This document shows positions 39,089-47,210 of a stretch of 64,000 bases of DNA, piece after piece. Numbering within the stretch: the stretch's first letter is position 1; every line of letters begins with the position of its first letter. The translations under genes were made by a program, and so were the position numbers. The DNA lies in the NCBI GenBank assembly GCA_045631905.1, contig JAZQVO010000017.1, positions 33,101-97,100 of the forward strand. Reading direction: 5' to 3'. This DNA comes from HGM04593 sp045631905 (GTDB lineage Bacteria > Bacteroidota > Bacteroidia > Bacteroidales > Bacteroidaceae). The notes below the pieces were generated by a model. That model worked only from the letters and a program-made list of their open reading frames with translations, did no database searches and was not told the origin of the DNA.

Positions 39089-39193
39089 GGTATCTTCCAA
39101 CTTTTCAACCACAGCTCCGTTGCAATCACCAAACGCTATCTTGGACTGCGGCAAGAGGAGATACTCGAAACCTACGATTGCTTGAGTTTCTAA
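39089..39193 (+). pseudogene. Remnant of a tyrosine recombinase (C-terminus only)
   Basis: Thirty-five codons in one frame, with a stop just before and a stop at the natural end, read FNHSSVAITKRYLGLRQEE and on to ETYDCLSF. The HSS...TKRY pattern is the end of a phage or transposon integrase, with the nucleophile Tyr in KRYLG. The rest of the gene is absent. It sits at the border between core genes and accessory DNA, so it probably marks an old integration. Confidence 0.75.
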
Positions 39194-39255
39194 CTACTAA
39201 ACACAATTATCCCTCGTGACTACCTTATTATATAGGTGGTTCTGGGGAATTTGTT

Positions 39256-40161
39256 TTATGCTTTCCAAAGTGCCTCCATCTCCCATCCATTAGGGAAACC
39301 AAGGGCTTTTAAGTCTATTTCTGGGAATTTAACAAACAACCATTGTAGTTTTGCATACATATCATTGTTTGAAGAAACGATATTCAAGAAATATTTGATT
39401 ATGCAAATGTTGAAATAAACTCGTAATGGATCTGTTGGCAAGGTTATCCATGGGTTGCTTATTCTGTTGGGGATTGCAGCACGAATAGAATTCTGCTTAT
39501 TCCAAACTCTAGCATGATGGCAACATGAATTTCTTGTTAGAGTTACTATGGTAAGCCACGATTCAAATGGATCTACCTGTAAACCAAAATTCTGAGAGAT
39601 ACATTTCTTAATCTTCTTGCTCTTTATATTGTTATAAATATTGGTTATGACACCAAAAGGCAGAATTTCAGAAAGCATCCAAGCTGGAGGATATGGATTA
39701 GAGTATGTCTCTTTAAAATGAACAATGAAATCTTCCTTAGACCTATGAAGTTCCGCATCTATCAAATGGAGAGTTTTGGTGTATTTTGCGTTGTCCGTAA
39801 AATAGGAAGCATCAGTCATCCAAAATGGATCACCAGTCATTTCGCTACAGATATTTACGATAGAACTACGCACTGCAACTTCTATTTTTTCAATTTCATT
39901 AAACAGAAGCAAACGTAATTTCTTATCGAAACGATACAGCATCATCACCTTGTCAAAAGAGGCATTGGCTTTATATTTATGTTCTTCTTTGGGCAAGCAT
40001 AAGAATGGGAACATATATGCAGATAAGCGATAGTAGCCGATATGCTTCAAATAGTGCTCAGCTTTACTTTCATCAGGTATTGCTAATCCTCTTGATTGAA
40101 GTAACGAAACAAGGGTATGTGGATCAGAATAGCCTTTGACAAATGGGATAGTCTTGGTCAT
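39256..40161 (-). CDS. Abi_2 family abortive infection protein (AbiD/AbiF-like, HEPN)
   Basis: I start at ATG 40161 (MTKTIPFVKG), because the longer frame runs back through the promoter and leader. The 301 residues show the Abi_2 pattern: a start region around SLLQSRGL, AEHYLKHIGYYRLSAYMFPF, LYRFDKKLRLLLFNEIEKIEVAVRS, and a C-terminal TRNSCCHHARVWN. The last has the HEPN ribonuclease motif RNxxxH. Such proteins stop phage infection by cutting RNA, and some are held in check by a small RNA. A structured leader lies between its promoter and start codon. Confidence 0.9.
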   Translation of the reverse strand: MTKTIPFVKGYSDPHTLVSLLQSRGLAIPDESKAEHYLKHIGYYRLSAYMFPFLCLPKEEHKYKANASFDKVMMLYRFDKKLRLLLFNEIEKIEVAVRSSIVNICSEMTGDPFWMTDASYFTDNAKYTKTLHLIDAELHRSKEDFIVHFKETYSNPYPPAWMLSEILPFGVITNIYNNIKSKKIKKCISQNFGLQVDPFESWLTIVTLTRNSCCHHARVWNKQNSIRAAIPNRISNPWITLPTDPLRVYFNICIIKYFLNIVSSNNDMYAKLQWLFVKFPEIDLKALGFPNGWEMEALWKA

Positions 40162-40164
40162 AAG

Positions 40165-40222
40165 GGTAAAAAATAAAACGACCCGCACATTTGAGCATCG
40201 TTGAGAGGCTTGGCGGGTTCTA
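40165..40222 (-). ncRNA. Candidate abiF-type RNA in the Abi_2 leader
   Basis: On the minus strand the transcript would begin about 40222 and contains ACCCGC (40218-40213) pairing with GCGGGT (40186-40181), closing a 26-base loop, followed by a run TCGTTTTATTTTTT (40180-40167). This is a compact RNA that ends like a terminator just before the Abi_2 start codon. RNAs of this kind (abiF motif) are known upstream of Abi_2 genes. The match is by position and shape only. Confidence 0.5.
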
Positions 40223-40228
40223 GTGCTA

Positions 40229-40259
40229 CAAAGATAATGCGAAAAAGAATAATATGCAA
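40229..40259 (-). promoter_or_regulatory. Promoter of the Abi_2 unit
   Basis: On the minus strand TTG (40259-40257), 20 bases, TATCTTTG (40236-40229). Transcription would start near 40222 and include the hairpin RNA. Confidence 0.78.
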
Positions 40260-40303
40260 TATTGAAATAGAAGAATTTATTCTTTTTTACAAATTTGTGG
40301 TAC

Positions 40304-40489
40304 TTAAACATTTTTATTATTTTCAAGCGAACTCAGCATAATAGCTGTATCGCGTTTTACTTCAGTGAGATTTATCACGTAAGTGCCTACATTATCATTT
40401 GCAAAGGACTTGTTCTCTACAGCACATTCAATATCAACAATTGCATCAGTATCAATATCGCAATGTTTTGTTCCGCATTTTGGATTCAT
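40304..40489 (-). CDS. Small hypothetical protein (61 aa)
   Basis: An acidic 61-residue frame with an ATG, 6 bases after the next small gene and on the same strand as the Abi_2 gene. No recognised family. It may be co-transcribed with its upstream neighbour. Coding status rests on the tight arrangement only. Confidence 0.45.
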   Translation of the reverse strand: MNPKCGTKHCDIDTDAIVDIECAVENKSFANDNVGTYVINLTEVKRDTAIMLSSLENNKNV

Positions 40490-40495
40490 AATTTG

Positions 40496-40711
40496 TCATT
40501 GTAGCAAAAGCAGATACTGTTCATCTGATAATCTTACTCGCATTGAGTGTATGGTTGGAGGTGTATGAAAATCATCACTAAATACAGCAACCTCTATTTT
40601 ATATGTTCTGAATTCAAATTTATTACCTGCAAACTCTTCAAATTCAAGAATATGTTTTTTGTTTGCTATGTATTGCAGAGAAAGTTTTGAACATAAAAAT
40701 CTATCCATCAT
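40496..40711 (-). CDS. Small hypothetical protein (71 aa)
   Basis: A 71-residue frame rich in Phe and Glu (HILEFEEFAGNKFEFR), no signal peptide or helix. Paired with the 61-residue gene downstream. No known family. Confidence 0.45.
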   Translation of the reverse strand: MMDRFLCSKLSLQYIANKKHILEFEEFAGNKFEFRTYKIEVAVFSDDFHTPPTIHSMRVRLSDEQYLLLLQ

Positions 40712-40972
40712 CTATTCTGTTTATCAAATTCAATGGCAATAATTGTATTAATCATTTAGAGTTCTTACCCAATTATTCAGCCTAAAATTTGGCAGGAGAA
40801 AGGTTTACGTAGTGTTGGTGTTTTACAGTGACTTCCACTTCTAAATCATTCATTCTTAAGATATCTGGAATGGAATACGGCTTATGGTCATTCAAATCAT
40901 GTATGGCATAGCATATACAAATACCTTTAAGTTCTGTTCTATGTTTTCTGTTATTGACACTCTTTTTTCTTA
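40712..40972. other. Decayed non-coding stretch
   Basis: No complete gene. On the minus strand an open frame without a start codon (reading IHDLNDHKPYSIPDILRMND, ending SPAKF) covers about 40795-40990. It looks like the relic of another small gene. Confidence 0.4.
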
Positions 40973-41565
40973 TGCAGGTATCTTTGGATCTATGCGTTTG
41001 AGCAAATCACAGAGATTAAGTTCCACGATGATTGTCTCAACAGCAGCACTCACACTCTGATTGCTGATGGCACGACGAAAGTGTAAGCCTGATAACGCAA
41101 TTTTGCATCGTCGTATCTTTGGTTTATCTTTACAAATGTTGACCAATGCTCATGGAATTGATTAAGCGATACTGTTTCAAACTTGCCGTCGGCACGTACT
41201 GCAGTGCAACCGTTTGTGCCAGTGCAAGGACTTCCGGCAAGCCGACAAACAAGCCTTTGTACACCATCATTACCTATTGCACGTGTTTGTTCAAATCTCA
41301 TCCACCATTCAGCATACACTCCAAGAGTGCGATTCTTCATTCCAATGAAGTTGTATTTAAGAGGTATCGGGCACAGGAACATACGACTATCTGATAGTAT
41401 GCGTTCTCTGTTTTTGAACAAAAAGAAGGCATTCTTCTCAAATAATTTTTGCATCTCTTTATCATCAACCTCAAAACACGTTTCTTAATTAGCAACAGCC
41501 GGTCAGCACTCTATTTCTCTGCCATCAAGCAATACAATCTTCTCGGTTTGCATACAATTTCTCAT
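40973..41565 (-). pseudogene. Decayed gene of unknown family (three frames)
   Basis: Pieces in three frames appear to make one protein. ATG 41565 starts 2 bases after the SLOG stop and reads about 20 codons (EKIVLLDGREIEC) to TGA. A second frame, open from about 41486 to 41050, carries the bulk (FNYxGM-like NFIGMKNRTLGVYAEWW, RLAGSPCTGTNGC, INQRYDDAK). A third frame continues with ALSGLHFRRAISNQ and ends RIDPKIPA at 40973. The intact form would be near 190 residues. No function is known to me; it was probably the last gene of the ADP-ribosylation operon. Confidence 0.6.
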
Positions 41566-41567
41566 TT

Positions 41568-42008
41568 CTACCATCTTTCTAAAGATATAAATTCAGTTGT
41601 TTCAGTGTGCGGATACTTTAGCCCCCATACGGGTATTCCCTTTGCTTTTGCAATCTCAATCATATGACGAGTACCATTCGACTTGCCGTCCCAAAACACT
41701 ACAAGATGTGTTGCTACAGACAGCATATCCTCGTTACGCAGAAAACCGGCAAGACGATGGAATGATTTCCAATTGGCAGGAAAGAGAATCTTCGTTAATT
41801 CATGCTCGTCGGCATAGCGAATAGCCAAAGTATCTGCACCGTCAGCCATTCCGGATACAATCTTAATATCTCTATCAGCAAATTCAGGTGAGTCCCAGAA
41901 AAGTTTATCAAGTTCATGACACATCAGGTCATAATCCAAGAAACCACGACTACCGGCTACTATAACACGATAACTATTCAGATAATTTTCCCTATAAAGT
42001 TCCATCAT
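41568..42008 (-). CDS. SLOG-domain protein, DUF2493 / YspA-like
   Basis: A 146-residue Rossmann-like protein. The SLOG motifs are VIVAGSRGF at the first strand and VSGMADGADTLAIRYA at the nucleotide-binding loop; FPANWKSF and VVFWDGKSNGT follow. This superfamily binds or processes nucleotides and NAD or ADP-ribose derivatives and is known to co-occur with NADAR proteins. It lies 79 bases behind a NADAR gene, in line with a shared ADP-ribose ligand. Confidence 0.88.
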   Translation of the reverse strand: MMELYRENYLNSYRVIVAGSRGFLDYDLMCHELDKLFWDSPEFADRDIKIVSGMADGADTLAIRYADEHELTKILFPANWKSFHRLAGFLRNEDMLSVATHLVVFWDGKSNGTRHMIEIAKAKGIPVWGLKYPHTETTEFISLERW

Positions 42009-42087
42009 TATAGACTTTGGTTTGTGTTTTCTTTTCTTTATCCATATACCTATGTGTATTTATTTAGGGTAATCTAGGTCCTTTTTA

Positions 42088-42708
42088 TTATATACCACTT
42101 TTATTACATTCTTTCAATACAGATATAAACTCAAAAGCATCATCAGGCAAGCTGTATTTCAAGCTTCCATTCTCACGCAGTTCCATAAGTAGGCGGCCGG
42201 TAAGGTTAGAGCCCACCCACTCATTGCCACACAGTATTGCACTCCAAGTGTCGTCAGACTTTCTAGGGTTGGGTTGCTTCTCTACAATATATAGTCCGCG
42301 GCTACGCTCCAATTCACTGCGGAACTTGGCACATTGCTCATACTTTTGTACCATGCAGAATTTCATGGCATCGACAATCATCAGCCCCCAATCGCTGCGG
42401 CGGTGTTCCGGCTCATAGCTTCTGGCTGTCATTTTGATATTTCCGCTTCTCTTGTCTTTTGCTGTAATGCCGTTCCATACGCGCTTAACAATCTCCGGGT
42501 CGTTAAACTTCATCATCTGGAACAGATGCTCGCTCGACTTGAACTTAATGCCATCAACAACAATGACTGATGCTGCCATATTGCTGAATATACCCCACTC
42601 TTCGTGCGTTGAGCAGAATACTGCACACTTTTCTGCCGGATATGAGGATTTACCCCAATATTCTGGATAGTTCTTTTCGATAAATCCTGCTACACTATGC
42701 TTGTTCAT
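42088..42708 (-). CDS. NADAR family ADP-ribosyl hydrolase (first copy)
   Basis: A 206-residue protein of the NADAR (DUF1768, YbiA-like) family. Typical segments are EEWGIFSNMAASVIVVDG, KSSEHLFQMMKF with the active Glu, RRSDWGLMIVDAMKF, and the end VGSNLTGRLLMELR. Known members remove ADP-ribose from guanine in nucleic acids after modification by DarT toxins, or act on riboflavin intermediates. The start codon lies 2 bases after the stop of the ADP-ribosyltransferase-like gene, so the two look like a toxin and its reverser. Confidence 0.92.
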   Translation of the reverse strand: MNKHSVAGFIEKNYPEYWGKSSYPAEKCAVFCSTHEEWGIFSNMAASVIVVDGIKFKSSEHLFQMMKFNDPEIVKRVWNGITAKDKRSGNIKMTARSYEPEHRRSDWGLMIVDAMKFCMVQKYEQCAKFRSELERSRGLYIVEKQPNPRKSDDTWSAILCGNEWVGSNLTGRLLMELRENGSLKYSLPDDAFEFISVLKECNKSGI

Positions 42709-42710
42709 TG

Positions 42711-43271
42711 TTAAATATCCTTTCTGTTTTTAAGTACCCACTTTTTTGCTTTCAATTCAATTTCAATCTCCTCACATTTTATTATATTCACATGCAAAGC
42801 ATTGAAAACTGCGATATTCTTGAGCCCGTCAGGGTTGGTTTGCGCCTGAGGCCACACATTGTATATGACACCTATGCTGTCAAGGAATTCTCCAGCGCGC
42901 TTCTCCTCTTCACGACCAGTTTTCTTGGCACCCGTAAGCACAGTGCCAATCCATTTGCGGAACTCCTTTCCTGCACTCTTTACTTTATCTGGAACTATTA
43001 TATTCAGCTGTTTTTCAACTTTGGCCACAATACTTGCCTCTACAGGCTTTGCCGAGACAAGATGATTGCCCGGGGTCAGGTCCGGAATTTCAACTGTATA
43101 AAGATAATGCTTGGGCATCAATTCCATTTCCCTTGGTTGCGAGTAGTGCACTGACGATGCTTCCGATTCTGTCAAATACACTCCACAACCGAATTTAATT
43201 CCTGTGCCTTCGCCGGCATCGTTCAAACTGAAACTGTCGAATAAAAAAGGAGAACCGTGATATAGTTTCAT
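42711..43271 (-). CDS. Putative ADP-ribosyltransferase (ART-PolyVal / DUF3990-like)
   Basis: A 186-residue protein that begins MKLYHGSPFLFDSF, followed by GIKFGCGVYLTESEASSVHY and LYTVEIPDL. These are the first strand with His, the Tyr-containing helix region, and a later strand of the H-Y-E class of ADP-ribosyltransferases, as in polyvalent phage proteins. GLKNIAVFNALHVNII near residue 155 fits the closing strand. The third catalytic residue cannot be placed with certainty. It is second in the operon, with a NADAR hydrolase 2 bases downstream. Confidence 0.68.
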   Translation of the reverse strand: MKLYHGSPFLFDSFSLNDAGEGTGIKFGCGVYLTESEASSVHYSQPREMELMPKHYLYTVEIPDLTPGNHLVSAKPVEASIVAKVEKQLNIIVPDKVKSAGKEFRKWIGTVLTGAKKTGREEEKRAGEFLDSIGVIYNVWPQAQTNPDGLKNIAVFNALHVNIIKCEEIEIELKAKKWVLKNRKDI

Positions 43272-43302
43272 AATGATTAGTTTAATGTTTGTCTATTGCG
43301 GA

Positions 43303-43893
43303 TTATAATTTTATGTCTTCACTATTGATGTTACAAGCAATCAGTTCCTCGTCGGACACAAGCAAGGCGTCGCCGTTGACTATCTTAAAATAAATTTTCA
43401 TTAGAACATCCACCGACAGCAGGTGCATTTCAATGCTTTCTTCATCTCCGGGGTTTTCTGCACAAGAAATAACTTCGGTATACTCACATTCATCATATAG
43501 GTCATAGCAACGCTCCTTGTAGATGTATTTTATCACATAACTCCCTCCATAAATATCTTTGTACTTTATAGTTCGGGAAAGAATAAGCATACCTTTGCCT
43601 ATGAATTTCGCAATCTCTTTGATGAACGTTTTTTTGAATTTTTCCGCAGCTGACAATATGTTGCTCATGCATTTGGTCTCTTCTTTGCTGCATTGCCAAT
43701 AGTCATGCCCATACTTCTTTTTCTTGGCAAGTTCTTTTATGTTCAGGAGTGCGGTTTCCAACTCCTCTAAACTGTTTCTTTGGAGCCCGATATCGTTGGC
43801 GAGGTCAAGCAATCTGGTCTCATAATCCTCATATTCTGCGTCACTCATGAGTTCAAATTCCTCGGATGTATGTTTCTTAAGCTCCATAACCAA
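43303..43893 (-). CDS. Hypothetical protein leading the ART-NADAR operon
   Basis: A 196-residue acidic protein; the first 60 residues look helical or coiled coil. No recognised family. First gene of the operon, 31 bases upstream of the ADP-ribosyltransferase-like gene, with a TATATTTG -7 box on the minus strand (43915-43922). It could be the target, inhibitor or sensor of the pair; nothing in the sequence decides. Confidence 0.75.
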   Translation of the reverse strand: MVMELKKHTSEEFELMSDAEYEDYETRLLDLANDIGLQRNSLEELETALLNIKELAKKKKYGHDYWQCSKEETKCMSNILSAAEKFKKTFIKEIAKFIGKGMLILSRTIKYKDIYGGSYVIKYIYKERCYDLYDECEYTEVISCAENPGDEESIEMHLLSVDVLMKIYFKIVNGDALLVSDEELIACNINSEDIKL

Positions 43894-44068
43894 TCAGTTT
43901 TTATGTTTCTACAGCAAATATATACTTTTTTATAACCCAACACTATTATACAAAAAAGCTTTGTCAAGCCTTTCGGTAAACTTGTTCTCACTATCATAAA
44001 TGCAAGGTATAACTGTTTCTGCTTTTTGTTGTAAATATACGAAACACTTATCATTCGCACAAATTATT

Positions 44069-44251
44069 CTAGCCTTTCTTCAATATACCAAAAGCACACC
44101 TGCTACATTTAAAACCACCTGATGAATATCGTCCACTATGTTTCGACAAGCAGCTGGGACAAACTCTAAATCCACATTTTTCACAAATATACCACACCCA
44201 GTTTGCTGGATACTCTTTACCGCAACACTGACAAGGAATCAAATAACTCAT
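44069..44251 (-). CDS. Small zinc-ribbon protein (60 aa)
   Basis: Sixty residues with four Cys pairs (CQCC, CEKC, CPSC, CSRC), enough for two zinc-ribbon sites. Short proteins of this kind often bind nucleic acid or act as adaptors. Cysteine spacing makes it a real gene despite its size. Confidence 0.7.
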   Translation of the reverse strand: MSYLIPCQCCGKEYPANWVWYICEKCGFRVCPSCLSKHSGRYSSGGFKCSRCAFGILKKG

Positions 44252-44323
44252 AAATTTCTAGTTTATAGTTAACAATAAATCATTCATACATAAATTAGCA
44301 GGTCCACTTAAAGTGGTAAAATC

Positions 44324-44434
44324 TTAATTATCTCGCCATCCTTTATAAAAACCTACAAAGAAATTAGGTATAAAAACAACGGCGTATATTACAGAGCCTA
44401 AAATTCTTTTAATAATGCCACGAAAAACTCTCAT
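44324..44434 (-). CDS. Membrane micropeptide (36 aa), coupled to upstream gene
   Basis: Begins with ATG 44434 inside an ATGA that also holds the stop of the 173-residue membrane protein. It encodes a basic N-terminus (MRVFRGIIKRI), one hydrophobic helix of about 17 residues and a GWRDN end. The overlap points to translational coupling. Unknown function. Confidence 0.55.
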   Translation of the reverse strand: MRVFRGIIKRILGSVIYAVVFIPNFFVGFYKGWRDN

Positions 44435-44952
44435 AAAGAAAAATCAATTAAAATTACATACATAAACAAAGTCAAATATACCACATACCAGAGATTCATA
44501 TAAGTTTTATATTTTAAGGTCTTTCCATACCCTCTGATAAAATCGACTTCATAGTCATTGTCTTTTGTAACAACCTTTTGCAGGGAACGATAATAAGTCA
44601 TATGATTGTAAAAATTTCTTAGGTCATATTTAAATTCAAGTTTGTATTTCAACACAAAGAATACCACAAAACATATGCTGATTACAATCAACGAAGCTAT
44701 ATCATATATTTGTATAAAATCCACATCAAGCATACGCAGGACAGCACCTGCAGACAAACACATGGTGATTATAATTACAAAAATATGATATGATGCATTA
44801 AGGATGTCACATGCTTTCTGTTGGTGACGAATACGTTCAATGCACTCCCTGTCACGATAACCATAAATGTTTATATATGTCATAGCAAAAGAGAGTGACC
44901 TCAAAAAAAGAAACAGGCTCAAGCATAGAATCAGAAAAATAATAGACTTCAT
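44431..44952 (-). CDS. Hypothetical membrane protein
   Basis: A 173-residue protein with four hydrophobic helices (about 3-24, 52-73, 83-103, 153-171). No known family. Stop codon overlaps the start of the 36-residue peptide. Confidence 0.7.
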   Translation of the reverse strand: MKSIIFLILCLSLFLFLRSLSFAMTYINIYGYRDRECIERIRHQQKACDILNASYHIFVIIITMCLSAGAVLRMLDVDFIQIYDIASLIVISICFVVFFVLKYKLEFKYDLRNFYNHMTYYRSLQKVVTKDNDYEVDFIRGYGKTLKYKTYMNLWYVVYLTLFMYVILIDFSL

Positions 44953-45014
44953 ATCTTTAAAATTTAAAAATTCACACTAAATAGTTTTTTCTCTACAACT
45001 TTATCAATTTTTAT

Positions 45015-45410
45015 TTATCTAAATTCAATTACATTCTTGCGAAAGAAATGGGACTCGTAATAGATATCCTTCCTTATGGGCTCATATGCAGCCAGAGTCT
45101 CCCACTTTACGAGTTCATCCTCCTCGGAATACTCGGCCACACCCAACTCTACATGGAATATCTCTGAGTTCACCTTCTTGGACTGCAGCTCCGTGTTGAA
45201 GTCCATTACAACTATTCTCTGCTCGTGTCTTGCGTATGGCATACATTCCATACAATTCCTTTCCTTGTCAAAAACCCTCAATTCATAGTAATCGAGTTCC
45301 TTGCCACTCCATTTTACATCAAAGTATAACTCTCGATGACCATTGGTGGATAGTTTCACACTTTCAATCTTGTAATCATTGTTCAAATTTGGTTCATTTA
45401 ATGCCTTCAT
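45015..45410 (-). CDS. Hypothetical protein
   Basis: A 131-residue acidic, soluble protein, mostly beta by pattern. It lies 34 bases downstream of the AAA+ ATPase gene on the same strand, so it may be its partner. No family recognised. Confidence 0.65.
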   Translation of the reverse strand: MKALNEPNLNNDYKIESVKLSTNGHRELYFDVKWSGKELDYYELRVFDKERNCMECMPYARHEQRIVVMDFNTELQSKKVNSEIFHVELGVAEYSEEDELVKWETLAAYEPIRKDIYYESHFFRKNVIEFR

Positions 45411-45444
45411 AATATTGTTGGATTTAATATGTTATACATTGCTC

Positions 45445-47133
45445 TTAAAAGCCTATTCGTGGACGATTATTCACTTCACCAGCCAACCCCTCTACTGCGC
45501 AATATCCACGCAGTTTCTCAAGTGTCGGTTGTTCGTTATAGAGAATCTTGTCAACAAACTGCTTGCGCATCACATTCTCAATCTGTCCGCCACTGAGGTC
45601 GAACTCACCTGCAAGTACCTTTGCGTCTTCATCACTCAACTCGCCTATCATCGACTTCCAGATATGCGCCTTTGTAGCCACATCAGGCTTATGGAATTCT
45701 ACCTTGTATATAAAACGGCGCTCAAAGGCACTGTCCATATTGGATGCGAGGTTGGTGGTGGCAATGAGGATACCGTTGAGTGTCTCAATCTCTTCGAGGA
45801 TAATATTTTGTATGGCATTTTCCATCTTATCTACACTGCGGCCCACATCACTGCAGCGCTTACTGATTATGGCATCGGCCTCATTGAAAAGCAGGATAGG
45901 CTTCACCTCGCATTTATCGCAATAGTTTCTGTAACGGCGGAAGATATTGCGGATGTTCTTCTCGCTCTCACCCACATACTTGTTCTTGATGTCGGTAACA
46001 TTCACCTGCATGATATCGCGCCCGGTGGAACGTGCGAGCTGCAGCACAGTCTCGGTTTTGCCTGTACCCGGAGCACCATAGAATAAACAGGCAAATCCTG
46101 TACGCATGCCATTCTCCTTCATTCGTTCCTGAATGCCAATGAAATTCTCATGAGACAACATTTCTTGCAGTTTGCCAATTGAGGTGCGCTCCTCGCAGTT
46201 ATAGAAGAGAGATTTCTCGGTGATATTGTCATATGTGAGCAACCCCGTACGGTAGTCTTTTTCGGGAGCATCCCATGAGATGCCAAGCTCACGGTCTATA
46301 TACTCGCGTATCTCATCAGAAATTGCCACATTCTCGCGCGGCGAGAAGCCCTCGCTCTGTGGCTCGCCAAGCAGTTTCTCCTTGAAGAGGTCGCCACGAC
46401 GCGCTACAATAGCGCTACACAAGGCACGGTAATCGCTGCGGTTGAAGATTGAATTGAACTCGTGGTCGCAGATGTTGAGGTCGCCCTCGGCAATATACTT
46501 GTCAAGACAGAAGAAGAAGAGCGCTGCCTCGCGAGGCTCGAGACTCGCAGTACGCTTACACAGGATGTGATTCTTGTTGTTTTTCGTTATGGTTGTAATA
46601 TCCTCAAGCATCTGTTCGTTTGTTATGCTATCGTCTTCAGCCTCCTTAATCACTTCTCCAATTCTCTCCACAAGTCTTTTTGTGCTAAGGTTCTTGTCTG
46701 ATGCTGTAACATAGGCCTCGTTGTTCATATATGCAGCCAGCGCTTTGGGAGAAATCTGATAACCGCTCTCAAACGTGTCGCTCTTCACGCGTATTATGCG
46801 TGCACTGACAAGCGCTGCTATATCCTGCATATATGTGAGCATTCTTATGTTTCTAATACCAAGATACCCACCCATACGATTTGTATCAAGAACAGAGTTT
46901 GAGTCGATGAGCATAGCAACCACCATTGACTGCATGCGTGTGAATGAGAGCTTCTCCTCAAGGAAATCAAATGCGTCCTTTGCCTCGACAAGAGCCTCCT
47001 CCTCAAGTTCGCTATCCTTTACAGCAAGCAGAATTCTCTCAAATGCGGCAATAATGGTACCTTCGCCGCACTTTACGTTAGACATATCAAACGAAGCATT
47101 GTTTCCTCTTTTTCTAGTTTTCAGTTTTCTCAT
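45445..47133 (-). CDS. AAA+ ATPase
   Basis: A 562-residue protein: a helical, coil-rich N-terminal half (about 1-320) of unknown fold, then one classical AAA module. Walker A is GAPGTGKTE, Walker B ILLFNEADAI, sensor 1 IATTNLASN, and AFERRF carries the arginine-finger region. The Walker B has Asn-Glu instead of Asp-Glu. The core resembles FtsH/Cdc48-type unfoldases but there is no protease domain. Gene order suggests it acts with the downstream 131-residue protein. Confidence 0.9.
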   Translation of the reverse strand: MRKLKTRKRGNNASFDMSNVKCGEGTIIAAFERILLAVKDSELEEEALVEAKDAFDFLEEKLSFTRMQSMVVAMLIDSNSVLDTNRMGGYLGIRNIRMLTYMQDIAALVSARIIRVKSDTFESGYQISPKALAAYMNNEAYVTASDKNLSTKRLVERIGEVIKEAEDDSITNEQMLEDITTITKNNKNHILCKRTASLEPREAALFFFCLDKYIAEGDLNICDHEFNSIFNRSDYRALCSAIVARRGDLFKEKLLGEPQSEGFSPRENVAISDEIREYIDRELGISWDAPEKDYRTGLLTYDNITEKSLFYNCEERTSIGKLQEMLSHENFIGIQERMKENGMRTGFACLFYGAPGTGKTETVLQLARSTGRDIMQVNVTDIKNKYVGESEKNIRNIFRRYRNYCDKCEVKPILLFNEADAIISKRCSDVGRSVDKMENAIQNIILEEIETLNGILIATTNLASNMDSAFERRFIYKVEFHKPDVATKAHIWKSMIGELSDEDAKVLAGEFDLSGGQIENVMRKQFVDKILYNEQPTLEKLRGYCAVEGLAGEVNNRPRIGF

Positions 47134-47210
47134 ATATGTCTTGTTATATATTTATGTTTACAGATAAATACTATTCTCAAATAGACTTGCTACACACTTC
47201 TCGTCTGATA

